The notes beneath the pieces are model-generated. The model was not told the DNA's origin and did no database searches. It saw only the letters and a program-made list of their open reading frames with translations. From positions 124,001 to 188,000 of the forward strand of contig JABTUW010000001.1 in assembly GCA_015075185.1 (NCBI GenBank): a stretch of DNA of 64,000 nt. The letters are read 5' to 3'. Positions 1 through 9,004 of the stretch are shown here, piece after piece (position 1 is the stretch's first letter; every line of letters starts with the position of its first letter). Source of the stretch: Anaerolineales bacterium. Lineage in GTDB: Bacteria; Chloroflexota; Anaerolineae; 4572-78; J111. The position numbers were made by a program, and so were the translations under genes.

Positions 1-93
1 CATGGCACTCCGACCGCGCCGAACTGGTAAGGCCCTAGCAGAAAAAGGGGCGAGGGTTCTACAGCAAGAGGCTCTTCATTCAACAGGCAGGGT

Positions 94-2853
94 TCAACCA
101 CCGGTCAAAGCTACAACAAAGTGATACTCGCCGGCCCTGATCTCGTGAACTGAACCACCGACAGCTTGTCCATTCATCAGAATCTTACACTCTGTCTGTA
201 CCGGCAGATACACCGTCGCGGTCGTATTAGGAGGTATGACAACTGTCCAATCGAACGTGTCTTTTTCGATTGTCCACCGTGAAATCAGTTCACCATAAAG
301 CGTCTTGAGGCTGCCACAGGCGTAGGTTAAGCCACCGCCGGGTTGGGGACGCAGGATAATACGTTTGTAGCCCGGCTGGGCCGGGTCAATTTCAATGCCC
401 GCCACGGTATTGTAGAGCCAGGCCCCAATGGAGCCGTAGGCATAGTGATTGAACGAGTTCATATTAGGGTCTTGAAACCCATTTTCCTCAGTCCAGCCGT
501 CCCAGCGTTCCCAGATGGTGGTCGCTCCTTGGGTGACTGGATAGAGCCACGATGGCCAGGTTTTCTGATTAAGCAGAGCATAGGCAATATCGAGTCTTCC
601 GTTGTCGCTGAGCACATGAGGCAGATAAGGCGCGCCGACAAAGCCGGTGGACAGATGCATGCCACGGCGTTCGATGTCGGCAACCAGTTCAGCGGCGGCG
701 AGCGGCTGCAGTTCCTCCGGCAGCAGGTCGAAGTGCAGGGCCAGGACATAGGCCGTTTGGGTCGGAGTGAAGAGATCGGTGTTGAAAACTTCCGAAGTGA
801 CCGGCCCGTAATCAACCGCTTTTAAGTTACCGCGCGAAATTGCATCCGCCCGGTCCATCCTCTGCCGGACTTCTGAGGGCGGTGCGCTGGCGATAGGTAC
901 CTGGCTACCTTTCAAATAGCGGGCGGCAAAGGCTCTTTTTACCTCAGCAAAAAGCGACTGATATCTGGTAGCATCCTCTGGCTTCCCCAGTACAGCGGCG
1001 ATCTGGGCCATCAGGTTGGCGTCGTAAGCCAGAAAGGCCGTGCCGATCAGGTCACGCGGCGTATTGGCGTTGATCGAGAGCCAGTCGCCAAAGCCGGGCC
1101 AGCCCTCGTATTCGGGCGCACAGCGAATGTAGCCAGGGCTGGCTTCGATGATAAACTGCATGAACTTGCTCATCACCCCATAGTTGTTTTCGAGGATGCG
1201 CCGGTCGCCATAACAAAGGTAGATGGTCCAGGGGCAGATAATCACGGCGTCGGACCAGGCCGGGCCACCATCACTCATAAATGAGGACTCTACGCTGGGC
1301 ACGACGGGCGGGATGCTCCCCTCTTCGTTTTGGGCGTCGGCCACATCCTGCGTCCAGCGGGTCATAAAACCGGCCACATCAAAGTTAAAGGCGGCAGTCC
1401 GGGCAAAGACCTGGATGTCGCCTGTCCAGCCCAACCGCTCGTCGCGCTGGGGGCAGTCCGTGGGGATGTCAACAAAGTTGCCCTTTTGCCCCCAGACGAT
1501 GTTACTCTGCAACTGGTTAAGGAGCGGCTCTGAGCACTCGAAGTGGCCGGTCGGGGTCATCTCGGAATGAAGCACAATACCGGTGATCGTGTCGCAGGTC
1601 ACCGGGCCGGGGTAGCCCACCAGTTCGACATAGCGGAAGCCGTGGAAGGTAAATTTCGGCTCCCAGGTTTCTTCGGCCTCCCCTTTAAAGGTGTAATAGT
1701 CGGTGGCCCGCGCTGTGCGGAGATTGGCAGTGTAGAGGGTTCCATCAGGGTTGAGGACTTCGGCAAAACGAAGCGTCACGGTTGTGCCGGCCGGGGCGCT
1801 GCCTCTGAAACGGACGCGGCCCACCATATTCTGTCCCAGATCGAAGATGAATCGTTTTGTCTGCACATCGCTCTTATCCACCGGATTGCTGATTGGCTTC
1901 AATTCATTCATGCGGCGCATCGTTGGCCCATTAGTGGCGACTAAGGCCATGCCCGGATCAGCAAAAAGCTCCACCCCAAGCCAGCCCTTGTCATCGAATC
2001 CGGGCGCATTCCAGCCGGGCAGTTCCAGGCGGGCGTCGTAGGCTTCACCCATGAGCAGATCATTTTCGAGCAAGGGGCCGAACTGGTGCTTCCAGGTACG
2101 ATCCGTAACCACCCTGATCATACGCCCATCGGTCAGGGTCATCTCTACCTGGGCCAGCAGGCAGGGCCGGTCGAAGTACTGCTGCCGGGGATGCCAGGCG
2201 ACGTACCCCACTGCCCAGCCATCTCCAAGGATAGCCCCAATGATATTTTCACCCTCACCCAGCAGATGGGTGATGTCATAGACCTGGTACTGCACCCGTT
2301 TATGATAGTCTGTCCAGCCAGGGGCCAAAACATTGTTGCCAACCGGCTGGCCGTTGATAGAACACTCGTAGAGGCCCAGGGCCGTCACATACAAGCGCGC
2401 CATTTTTACCTCACCCTCCAGTTGGAAGGATTTACGCAGGAAAGGCGCCGGAATGGTGGTGCGCGGCCCGCCGGTCAGCACCGCGCCAATCCACTCACCT
2501 TGCCAATCGCTCCGCTGCAACAGCCCCACCTCGAACCAGGCGGGATCACTGTCGCTGGCCTGGCCGGTTTCATCCCAACCGGTCACCTGCCAGTGGACTC
2601 GCTGGCGCGACCCCAGGTTCTTGCCAGCATAAGGGATATGAAGCGACTGGTCTGACTCGATTTTACCGCTGTCCCACAAATCGGCGTTGCCGGCGCGCAA
2701 CCGGTCCGGGTCGCTGGCGGCCAGGATACGATAAGCCGTCTGGCATGCGCCCTGCCGGTCGCTTTGCATCTGCCAACTGAACCGGGGCGTCGTGATGTCA
2801 ATGCCCAGGGGGTTGGGGCGATATTCGCATCTAAGTTGAGTGATTGAGGTCAT
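94..2853 (-). CDS. Alpha-L-rhamnosidase, GH78
   Basis: Predicted inverting alpha-L-rhamnosidase that removes terminal rhamnose from glycans or glycosides. The 919-aa protein has the GH78 layout: N-terminal beta domains (about residues 10-330), a concanavalin-like domain, a six-hairpin catalytic domain and a C-terminal beta domain. The diagnostic motif TDCPQRDERLGWTGD lies near residues 465-482, and WERWDGWTEENGF followed by NSFNHYAYGS near 780-815. The reading frame is open 103 codons further upstream, but the ATG at 2853 is preceded by AAAGGAG at good spacing and starts the family-typical sequence, so I choose it. There is no signal peptide, so action is probably cytoplasmic on imported rhamnosides. 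It lies downstream of the ABC permeases. Confidence 0.93.
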   Translation of the reverse strand: MTSITQLRCEYRPNPLGIDITTPRFSWQMQSDRQGACQTAYRILAASDPDRLRAGNADLWDSGKIESDQSLHIPYAGKNLGSRQRVHWQVTGWDETGQASDSDPAWFEVGLLQRSDWQGEWIGAVLTGGPRTTIPAPFLRKSFQLEGEVKMARLYVTALGLYECSINGQPVGNNVLAPGWTDYHKRVQYQVYDITHLLGEGENIIGAILGDGWAVGYVAWHPRQQYFDRPCLLAQVEMTLTDGRMIRVVTDRTWKHQFGPLLENDLLMGEAYDARLELPGWNAPGFDDKGWLGVELFADPGMALVATNGPTMRRMNELKPISNPVDKSDVQTKRFIFDLGQNMVGRVRFRGSAPAGTTVTLRFAEVLNPDGTLYTANLRTARATDYYTFKGEAEETWEPKFTFHGFRYVELVGYPGPVTCDTITGIVLHSEMTPTGHFECSEPLLNQLQSNIVWGQKGNFVDIPTDCPQRDERLGWTGDIQVFARTAAFNFDVAGFMTRWTQDVADAQNEEGSIPPVVPSVESSFMSDGGPAWSDAVIICPWTIYLCYGDRRILENNYGVMSKFMQFIIEASPGYIRCAPEYEGWPGFGDWLSINANTPRDLIGTAFLAYDANLMAQIAAVLGKPEDATRYQSLFAEVKRAFAARYLKGSQVPIASAPPSEVRQRMDRADAISRGNLKAVDYGPVTSEVFNTDLFTPTQTAYVLALHFDLLPEELQPLAAAELVADIERRGMHLSTGFVGAPYLPHVLSDNGRLDIAYALLNQKTWPSWLYPVTQGATTIWERWDGWTEENGFQDPNMNSFNHYAYGSIGAWLYNTVAGIEIDPAQPGYKRIILRPQPGGGLTYACGSLKTLYGELISRWTIEKDTFDWTVVIPPNTTATVYLPVQTECKILMNGQAVGGSVHEIRAGEYHFVVALTGG

Positions 2854-2871
2854 AAAATCTCCTTTGAAAAT

Positions 2872-2936
2872 AGCCCTCACCCCCAACCCCTCTCCCAATG
2901 GGAGAGGGGAGTCGCGCCAGCGACGGGGTGAGGGCT
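2872..2936. repeat. Three-way palindromic element (outer stem with two inner hairpins)
   Basis: An outer 12-bp perfect stem (2872-2883 with 2925-2936, AGCCCTCACCCC) encloses two perfect hairpins: 10 bp at 2887-2896/2900-2909 with loop AAT, and 5 bp at 2911-2915/2920-2924. It sits between the last permease gene and the rhamnosidase gene. On the plus strand it is followed by a run of T. It could damp readthrough into the glycosidase gene or be a dispersed palindromic repeat. Confidence 0.75.
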
Positions 2937-3047
2937 TTTTCGTCGCTGGTGGCGAAGCCAGGGCTTCATGAACACTCCTAAGAAAATAGTAGACAGTAGA
3001 CAGGGGTAAGACATCCCTGCTACCCTGCGACCTTGCTACCTTGCAGA

Positions 3048-3884
3048 TTAGCCTTTGATCGCGCCCTTCGTCATCCCCGAAACAAGTTGCCTCTGGAAGA
3101 AGATGAACACGATCAGGGGTAGAATCGTGATGACGATCACATCCGCGAAGAGCAGATTCCACTGCGAGCTGAACTGGCTGATGAAGTTAAATAACGTCAG
3201 CGGCGCGGTGACATTTTCCGCGCCGGGCAGGAAATAGAGCGGTCCGACAAAGTCGTTGAAGATGTTAACTGATGAGGTGACGACCACCGTCACAATGGCT
3301 GGCTGTAACAGCGGCAGAATGATGGAGAAGAACACGCGCAACGGAGACGCGCCATCCATGATGGCGGCCTCATCCAGCTCTCTGGGGATGGAGGCCATGA
3401 ACGCCCGGAAGATCAGGATCGCGAAAGGCATGGTGTAGGCGACTTCGACCATGATCAGACCGAGGAGTGTCTTATAGAGACCAATCCACTGTAGAACGAA
3501 GATGGTTGGCACAACAGCCGGAGGGATGATAAGCCCCGCCAGCATGACCGAACTGACCACCGACGCCAGCTTATCGCTGCGGCGCTGCATCACAAAGGCG
3601 ACGAGGGCAGAGAACAAGACGATCAGGGTCACTGAGCCGACGGTCAGGAGCGTACTGTTCCACAGGGCCAGGAGCATACGATTGTCGCCATAGGCCATGA
3701 CCTCGCGAATGTTTTCGAACAGTTGAAACTGGCTTGGCCAACTGAACTCGAAGAGGGCAGCCTCCTGGCGCGTCTTGGCAGCCGTCAGCAAGATAAATAT
3801 GAACGGCACAACAAAGACGATGCCGAGGATGACAAGCGTTGCCACGTCCGTCAAGACGCTTGCCACAAACTTGCGAGTCCTCAT
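3048..3884 (-). CDS. Carbohydrate ABC transporter permease (MalG-like)
   Basis: Inner-membrane permease of a CUT1-type sugar ABC importer, 278 aa with six predicted membrane segments. The cytoplasmic loop that contacts the ATPase is visible as EAAIMDGASPLRVFFSIILP near residues 185-205. Its ATG overlaps the stop codon of the preceding permease gene (ATGA, 3881-3884), which indicates translational coupling, and GGAG lies just upstream. No ATPase gene is nearby, so a shared MsmK/MalK-type ATPase encoded elsewhere is likely. The neighbouring rhamnosidase suggests a rhamnose-containing oligosaccharide as substrate, but this is inference. Confidence 0.93.
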   Translation of the reverse strand: MRTRKFVASVLTDVATLVILGIVFVVPFIFILLTAAKTRQEAALFEFSWPSQFQLFENIREVMAYGDNRMLLALWNSTLLTVGSVTLIVLFSALVAFVMQRRSDKLASVVSSVMLAGLIIPPAVVPTIFVLQWIGLYKTLLGLIMVEVAYTMPFAILIFRAFMASIPRELDEAAIMDGASPLRVFFSIILPLLQPAIVTVVVTSSVNIFNDFVGPLYFLPGAENVTAPLTLFNFISQFSSQWNLLFADVIVITILPLIVFIFFQRQLVSGMTKGAIKG

Positions 3885-4759
3885 AGCTCAAGCTCCTTTT
3901 GCTGGAAGAACCGCATCAACGGATACACAATAATCGTGACGAGAATGAAGAGGACGACATTGCCAGCCGTTGACAAGCCATAGAACCCCGCCTGATACTC
4001 CTTGTAAATCACCGAGGTGAGCACGTCAGAGGCGAAGCCGGGACCGCCGCGGGTCATAGTCCAAATCAGATCGAATGAGCGCAGCCCGCCGATAAACGAG
4101 AGCAGGATGACGGTGAAGGTGGCATTGCGGGCCAGGGGTAGGATGACATAACGGAACTTCACCCAGGTTCCGCCCTCTAGCCGTGCTGCTTCGAAGTAAT
4201 CCACCGGGATGGATAAGATGCCCGCCATGAATATGACCATCGCTATGCCGACACCCTTCCAGACATCAACCAGCGCCACCGAGTAGAGAGCGAGGCTGGG
4301 GTTCCCCAGCCAGTCCGGCTGCGGGAGTCCGAAGAAGCCGAGGACCGTGTTGATAAGCCCTACGGACGGCTGCATGAGCGTGGAGAAGGTGATCCCAACA
4401 GCGACGGTACTGACCAGCACCGGGAAAAAGATGATGCTCCGGAGAAATCCCTTGAACTGGATATTCGAGGTGAGCAACATGGCCAGCGGCAGCGAGATGA
4501 TGACTTTGAGGCCGCTCGTAAGCACGGCATAAATGAGGGTGTTACGCAGCCCGGACATGAGCATGGGATCGTTCATGAAGGTGATGTAGTTGTCAAGTCC
4601 GATGAACGTGGCGCTGAACAGTGTCCAGCGGGTCAGGCTGAAGTAGAACGCGAGCGCCGTCGGCACGATAAAGAAGACGCCGAACACAAGGGCCGCCGGA
4701 AGATAAAACCAGTTAGGATACGTGCGCAGGACTGCCCGCGGCCGGGCATGACTTGTCAT
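3881..4759 (-). CDS. Carbohydrate ABC transporter permease (MalF-like)
   Basis: First permease of the sugar importer, 292 aa, with six membrane segments and the EAA loop EAARLEGGTWVKFRYVILPL near residues 195-215. It forms a heterodimer with the MalG-like permease encoded immediately downstream with a 4-nt overlap. The order binding protein, MalF-like, MalG-like, then glycosidase is the usual one for CUT1 operons. The 227-bp gap from the binding-protein gene holds strong inverted repeats that may lower permease expression relative to the binding protein. Confidence 0.93.
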   Translation of the reverse strand: MTSHARPRAVLRTYPNWFYLPAALVFGVFFIVPTALAFYFSLTRWTLFSATFIGLDNYITFMNDPMLMSGLRNTLIYAVLTSGLKVIISLPLAMLLTSNIQFKGFLRSIIFFPVLVSTVAVGITFSTLMQPSVGLINTVLGFFGLPQPDWLGNPSLALYSVALVDVWKGVGIAMVIFMAGILSIPVDYFEAARLEGGTWVKFRYVILPLARNATFTVILLSFIGGLRSFDLIWTMTRGGPGFASDVLTSVIYKEYQAGFYGLSTAGNVVLFILVTIIVYPLMRFFQQKELEL

Positions 4760-4802
4760 AGAACCTCGCTTTCATCGGTGGAAACCTCTGGGGTTCTGAG
4801 GG

Positions 4803-4937
4803 CCGGCGGTAGCCCGCCGGTCCTCTGGCAGCATCCTGAGTAGCGCGGAACGCAGTGGAGCGCCTATCGAAGGGTGCGGGTTGGCAAAGATTCGTCGCGT
4901 CCACCGCACCCTTCGCTACGATCTGCTCAGGATGCTG
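4803..4937. repeat. Nested inverted repeats between binding-protein and permease genes
   Basis: Three structures lie in this gap: a 7-bp GC hairpin at 4803-4809/4814-4820 (CCGGCGG), a 12-bp outer inverted repeat CAGCATCCTGAG at 4829-4840/4926-4937, and inside it a 12-bp repeat CGAAGGGTGCGG at 4868-4879/4904-4915. The last two nest into one long hairpin with arms interrupted by mismatches. This resembles a dispersed palindromic element. In transcribed form it could stabilise the upstream binding-protein mRNA. Confidence 0.7.
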
Positions 4938-4986
4938 ACACCTGAATTACGCCTAATCGGTAAGGAGTTACAACCATTCAGACAGA

Positions 4987-6366
4987 TTACCAGCCGGGCA
5001 GACCAAGCTGCTGCGCCTGCTTCTTAACGTCCTCATCGTAGGCCGTGGCTGCCGCTTCGGGCGTCATCTGGCCGGTGCCAACGGCAACGCAGAGCTGCTC
5101 GAGTGTTGGCCCCTTGACCGGAGAGAGAAACTCCAGCGCGGGCGCGGATTTCCCCGTATCAATGTACGCCGCGACATCTTTCACGGCCGGAAGAACGCTG
5201 TCGGGGAGCGTCGCGCCCTTGATGACGTACGGGCCTGTGGGCGCGACGGCTGCATTGAGCGCGTCAACGCCGGCAGTCGAGGCAATGAAGCCCAGGAAGT
5301 CCTTGGCCACATCGAGGTTCGTGGTCGTCTTGGGGATGTAGGTAGCGGCGGGCATCCAGATGGTCGCGCCATTCTTCGCTGTGTCCGTCCCGGGCACGGC
5401 GAAGAAGCCGATGTCGCTCACCTTGTCGGGCGAGTTGGTCGCAATCGTTGACAGCGCAAAGGTCAGCATCGGGTAATGGGCGCCCTCGCCGTCGGCGAGC
5501 AGCTTCAATCCTTGTTCGAATTTCGTGGTCGCGTAGTCCTTCTGCCACCAACCCTTGTCGAAGCCTTCTTTCAGGTAGGTGAAGCCTGCCATCGCCGCAG
5601 GAGTGGTTGTGTATTTGGCCTGGTTGCCGGTGTAGTCCGCCGCGAAGGTCGGGTTGGCCTGCTCGACGTTGTAGTAGTCGGCGAGAACGAATAGTTGGGA
5701 AGTCCAGGTGTCGCCGAAGGTAGCGATGACCGGGGCGATACCGGCTTCCTTGATCTTCTCGTTGTTCGCTGCAAACTCGGCCCAGGTCGTGGGCACGCTC
5801 AGCCCGAGGTCGGTGTAGATCTTCTTGTTGTAGAGGATACCGCCGCCCATAGCCGTCTGGCTCGGCACACCAAAGACTCCCCCGTTCTGGGACACGGTGG
5901 GGAGAAACGACTCGACGATATTGGCAATGAACGGCTCATTCGAGAGGTCAACGAGCGTGTCGGACGGATTCAGAGCCTGAAGCAACGAGCCGGAGTTGTA
6001 CCAGAAGATGTCGGTCATTTCGCCTGTAGCAAGGCGCGTCTTAACGATGTTGTCGCCTTCGGTGCCCCCCGGCCGGCTTTCGATGTTGATGGTTACGTTG
6101 GGATGGAGCGCCATGTAGGCAGCGGCAAGCGCTTTGGCCGTAGCCTGGTTGGCCTCGCTATCGTCAACGAGGTAGGTTAGCGTGACGGGAGCAGAGGCTT
6201 CCTCAGCAGCAGCGGCTTTGGTGGGTTCAGCCGCTTGTGGCTCAGTGACTGCTTCCGCTGGAGCCTCGGTGGGTTCAGCCGCTTGCTGTGGTTGCGCGGC
6301 GCCACAGGCGGCCAGCATCAGACTCAACCCCAACAGGATAACTAGCAAAATTTTTTGTTTTTTCAT
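4987..6366 (-). CDS. Extracellular sugar-binding lipoprotein of ABC transporter
   Basis: Family-1 solute-binding protein, 459 aa. The N-terminus is a lipoprotein signal (KK, hydrophobic core, LAAC with Cys21), followed by an Ala/Glu/Pro-rich linker to about residue 55 and then a periplasmic-binding-protein fold starting VTLTYLVDDSEANQATAK. The protein should be anchored outside the membrane and deliver sugar to the two permeases downstream. Upstream in-frame codons exist, but the ATG at 6366 has AAGGAGGAG upstream and begins the signal peptide. First gene of the importer operon. Confidence 0.94.
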   Translation of the reverse strand: MKKQKILLVILLGLSLMLAACGAAQPQQAAEPTEAPAEAVTEPQAAEPTKAAAAEEASAPVTLTYLVDDSEANQATAKALAAAYMALHPNVTINIESRPGGTEGDNIVKTRLATGEMTDIFWYNSGSLLQALNPSDTLVDLSNEPFIANIVESFLPTVSQNGGVFGVPSQTAMGGGILYNKKIYTDLGLSVPTTWAEFAANNEKIKEAGIAPVIATFGDTWTSQLFVLADYYNVEQANPTFAADYTGNQAKYTTTPAAMAGFTYLKEGFDKGWWQKDYATTKFEQGLKLLADGEGAHYPMLTFALSTIATNSPDKVSDIGFFAVPGTDTAKNGATIWMPAATYIPKTTTNLDVAKDFLGFIASTAGVDALNAAVAPTGPYVIKGATLPDSVLPAVKDVAAYIDTGKSAPALEFLSPVKGPTLEQLCVAVGTGQMTPEAAATAYDEDVKKQAQQLGLPGW

Positions 6367-6385
6367 TTCGCTCCTCCTTGAGAAT

Positions 6386-6690
6386 ATGAATGAACAATTA
6401 AATTTAGATAAATTAGCCAAGTTATGGAGGCAGGCTATCGAAGATTTTTAGAGGTTTGTCAAACCGATGGAACTTCTGTATCATGTCAAAAGGCCAGCGA
6501 ATACCTCCTGTACTTAACTCAGGTGCAAAAGAAATTTGCTGAAGCCTACCTCAAGGAGATACCGCCGTCCGCCAAGATAGCCGGTATCTCCTTTTTATTC
6601 GAGCAGCCATACCAACCTTTATCTCCTAAACCTTTGCATTTAGCCCCTCAACAAATTTTAACCATCGGCACCTCCTTTAGCCTCTTTGCT
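6386..6690 (+). pseudogene. Possible small decayed coding region on the plus strand
   Basis: Two short plus-strand frames join across a run of five T at about 6444-6450. The first (ATG 6386) gives MNEQLNLDKLAKLWRQAIEDF and stops at 6451. The overlapping frame continues with a helical Gln/Lys/Tyr-rich segment (YLLYLTQVQKKFAEAYLKE) towards the hairpin at 6553. A single-base loss, or -1 slippage on the T run, would fuse them. I do not recognise the product. The region is antisense to nothing and fills the gap between the binding-protein and LacI genes. Confidence 0.3.
6553..6597 (+). terminator. Rho-independent terminator
   Basis: A perfect 12-bp stem AAGGAGATACCG (6553-6564) pairs with 6582-6593 and is followed by TTTTTA on the plus strand only. 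It terminates a plus-strand transcript although both flanking genes are on the minus strand, which supports transcription of the small region at 6386. Confidence 0.75.
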
Positions 6691-6712
6691 TGAGTCACCC
6701 GGAACCTTTTCA

Positions 6713-7744
6713 TCAAAAGGGGGCGGGTCCGGTGGATTCACGGATGATTAAGCGAGGCGAAACTCGTATCTCTTGACGAGGCCGGTCGGGGTCGCGAAGA
6801 CGAGCCAACAGCAGTTTAACCGCCTCCCGCCCCGATCTAGCGGCATCTTTAGAAACGGTCGTTAAGCGCGGCACTTGATATTTGGCCATAGGAATGTCGT
6901 CGTAACTGACCAGCGACAAATCTGTGGGAATATGTAAACTTAGATCTGCGGCTGCTCGCAGCGCGCCCACGGCGAGCAGATCATTGATGGCGATCAAAGC
7001 GGTGGGGCGTGACGGAAGTTGTAAAAGCCGGAGAGCGGCTTGATATCCATCCTCGATGGTCGGACCACATAGGGCGATCAGCTCCTGGTCAACTGGTAGA
7101 CCGGCATCCCGGAGACTTTCCTGGTAGGGTTGCAGGCGATCTTCGGCCAGCTCGGGCATCGCCACTCCGTAAATCAAGCCGATTCGCCGGTGCAACAGCG
7201 CCAGCAAATGATCCATCACCTCCATTGTTACGGCCCAATAATCAGACACCACACAGTCAATATTGTAATAACTACTTACTTCCACAATGGGCAGCCGTCG
7301 TTTGAGCAGGTGGATTATTGTTTTTTTGGCTTCTTCCGATTGCCCAATGAAAGAACTGGCCAGAATCAGCCCATCAATCCGCCGGCGTGACAGGTCTTTG
7401 AAGATGTCTTCCCCGTACTTCAGGTCGAGGGCAATGCTGGATAGTAAGAGATGGTAACCCGAAGCGTGGGCCTCCTGCTCAACGCCCTCGGCATATTCCC
7501 AAAAGTGAGGATTGCGAATATCGGGGATGATTAAGCCAATGGTTTTGGTATCACCTGAACGAAGGGCCTGGGCGCGGGCATCCGGCTCATAGCCAAGTTC
7601 CTGGACGGCTTCCAGCACCCGCTGGCGGGTTTCTTCGGAGATAGGCACCCGACCATCGGCCGCCAGGCCATTTACAACATACGAAACCGTTGCTGTTGAG
7701 ACACCGGCCAGGCGGGCCACGTCAACTTGGGTAGGACGTTTCAT
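6713..7744 (-). CDS. LacI-family transcriptional regulator
   Basis: DNA-binding repressor of 343 aa. The N-terminal helix-turn-helix and hinge are textbook LacI: TQVDVARLAGVSTATVSYVVNG at residues 4-26, then ALRSGDTKTIGLIIPDIRNPHF at the hinge/effector-domain junction. The remainder is a periplasmic-binding-like effector domain. Position upstream of the sugar importer suggests control of that operon in response to an imported sugar. The perfect palindrome about 70 bp upstream of the start is the likely autoregulatory operator. No copy of that palindrome is visible upstream of the binding-protein gene. Confidence 0.94.
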   Translation of the reverse strand: MKRPTQVDVARLAGVSTATVSYVVNGLAADGRVPISEETRQRVLEAVQELGYEPDARAQALRSGDTKTIGLIIPDIRNPHFWEYAEGVEQEAHASGYHLLLSSIALDLKYGEDIFKDLSRRRIDGLILASSFIGQSEEAKKTIIHLLKRRLPIVEVSSYYNIDCVVSDYWAVTMEVMDHLLALLHRRIGLIYGVAMPELAEDRLQPYQESLRDAGLPVDQELIALCGPTIEDGYQAALRLLQLPSRPTALIAINDLLAVGALRAAADLSLHIPTDLSLVSYDDIPMAKYQVPRLTTVSKDAARSGREAVKLLLARLRDPDRPRQEIRVSPRLIIRESTGPAPF

Positions 7745-7811
7745 GGGTCTGCCACCTTTGGCTTTTTAGGCGATGTAGCGCGAAGTTAAGTGGAAAGAGT
7801 TTCAAGAAGTG

Positions 7812-7841
7812 ATTTATACGTATAAGCTTATACGTATAAAT
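7812..7841. promoter_or_regulatory. 30-bp perfect palindrome, probable LacI-family double operator
   Basis: The sequence is perfectly self-complementary about 7826/7827. It contains two tandem copies of the 12-bp palindrome TTATACGTATAA (7814-7825 and 7828-7839), each with the central CG pair typical of LacI-family operators, centred 14 bp apart. It lies upstream of the LacI-type gene, so autoregulation is the simplest reading. Confidence 0.75.
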
Positions 7842-7942
7842 AAATTGGGAACAATATATCACACATTTCTTTAGGCGTCAAGTCCCCCTTTTATCAGTTT
7901 TTAGTGAGGGATTCCTATAATTGATTTATCTATTAACTTGAT

Positions 7943-9004
7943 TCAACGCTGATGGGAAAGTAAATCCAGCCCTGCCAAGGTCACTTCCTCCACGGAAATA
8001 TCAGCCACAAAGGAAGGGCTATGGTCGCAGTTGTCCTCAATACAATTGCGGCCGCACAGGGGGCAGTTAAGCCGCCAGGAGACCAGGGGACGGTGGCGGA
8101 CACGGGTCAGCGGGCCGTAATTGATCAGATTGCCGCACCAGTAGATACCCACTGTCGCCGTACCGACCGCGGCGGCCAGGTGGAGCGGGCCGGAGTCGTT
8201 GGAGACGACGACCCGGCAGCGAGAGAGCAGCCCGGCCAGGCCGCCCAGCGAGAGCTGCCCGCACAGGTTTTGGGCCTGACCCTGCATCGCCTCGACCACG
8301 CCCGCAACGATGTCTTTCTCCGCATCCACCCCAGTTACAACCACATGCGCCCCGGCCGCTCGCAGCGCCTCTCCTACCGCGGCAAAGCTTTCAACCGGCC
8401 AGCGCCGCCGCAGCGCGGTGGCTCCAGGATGGAGAGCCACCACCGGCCGGTCAGCCAGTTCAGGGACAAGCCGGCAAGCTTCCGCCAAATCCTGGGCGGT
8501 CACGCATAACCGGGGTTCTAGCCATGTTGTGGTCGCCCCAACCAGGCCGACCACTTCCAGGTAGCGCAGTATCTCCGGCTGAAAGTAAATGTAAGGGACT
8601 ATCCGGTCGAGCGGCGCGGCGTCGGGCGTAGCCAGGCCGGCCGTCATTCTGGCTCCCAGGCGGCGAATGAAAGGGTTGGAGTAGCGACCCCCGCCGTGAA
8701 GTTGGAAGGCCAGGTCGAACTGTTCGGTGGCCATCGCAGCAAAAAAGCGATCCAGCTCCGCCGGATCTTCTTCTTCATAATCCTCCTCGCGGCTCAAGCC
8801 CCGGCTGGGGGGAATGACAATGGCCCGGTCAATCGGGCCGGGCCGGCCGGCCAGGAACTCGGCGTGCCAGTTGCGGCCCAGCAGCACAATTTCTGCTTCA
8901 GGATAGGCCGCCCGCAACGCTTCCATAGCGGGCAGGATAAAAATAAAATCGCCCAGAGCATTGGCCCGGAGCACCGCTATTTTGCGAATATGCTTGAGTT
9001 TCAT
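7943..9004 (-). CDS. GT9 family glycosyltransferase (heptosyltransferase-like)
   Basis: Family-9 glycosyltransferase, 353 aa, of the ADP-heptose:LPS heptosyltransferase type. The N-terminal Rossmann domain starts IAVLRANALGDFIFILPA. The C-terminal nucleotide-sugar domain contains VALHPGAT, VVVSNDSGPLHLAAAVGT and a Cys-rich tail (NCPLCGRNC). The ATG at 9004 overlaps the upstream stop (TAATG) and has GAGG 8 nt upstream, so I prefer it to the GTG at 9013. One of three GT9 proteins in the cluster; donor probably ADP-heptose, because the complete ADP-heptose pathway is encoded nearby. Confidence 0.88.
   Translation of the reverse strand: MKLKHIRKIAVLRANALGDFIFILPAMEALRAAYPEAEIVLLGRNWHAEFLAGRPGPIDRAIVIPPSRGLSREEDYEEEDPAELDRFFAAMATEQFDLAFQLHGGGRYSNPFIRRLGARMTAGLATPDAAPLDRIVPYIYFQPEILRYLEVVGLVGATTTWLEPRLCVTAQDLAEACRLVPELADRPVVALHPGATALRRRWPVESFAAVGEALRAAGAHVVVTGVDAEKDIVAGVVEAMQGQAQNLCGQLSLGGLAGLLSRCRVVVSNDSGPLHLAAAVGTATVGIYWCGNLINYGPLTRVRHRPLVSWRLNCPLCGRNCIEDNCDHSPSFVADISVEEVTLAGLDLLSHQR

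Noticed and set aside
2086..2655. 189-codon plus-strand frame inside the rhamnosidase gene
   Set aside because: Antisense shadow of a strongly conserved GH78 gene; composition and Pro/Gly bias reflect the opposite strand.
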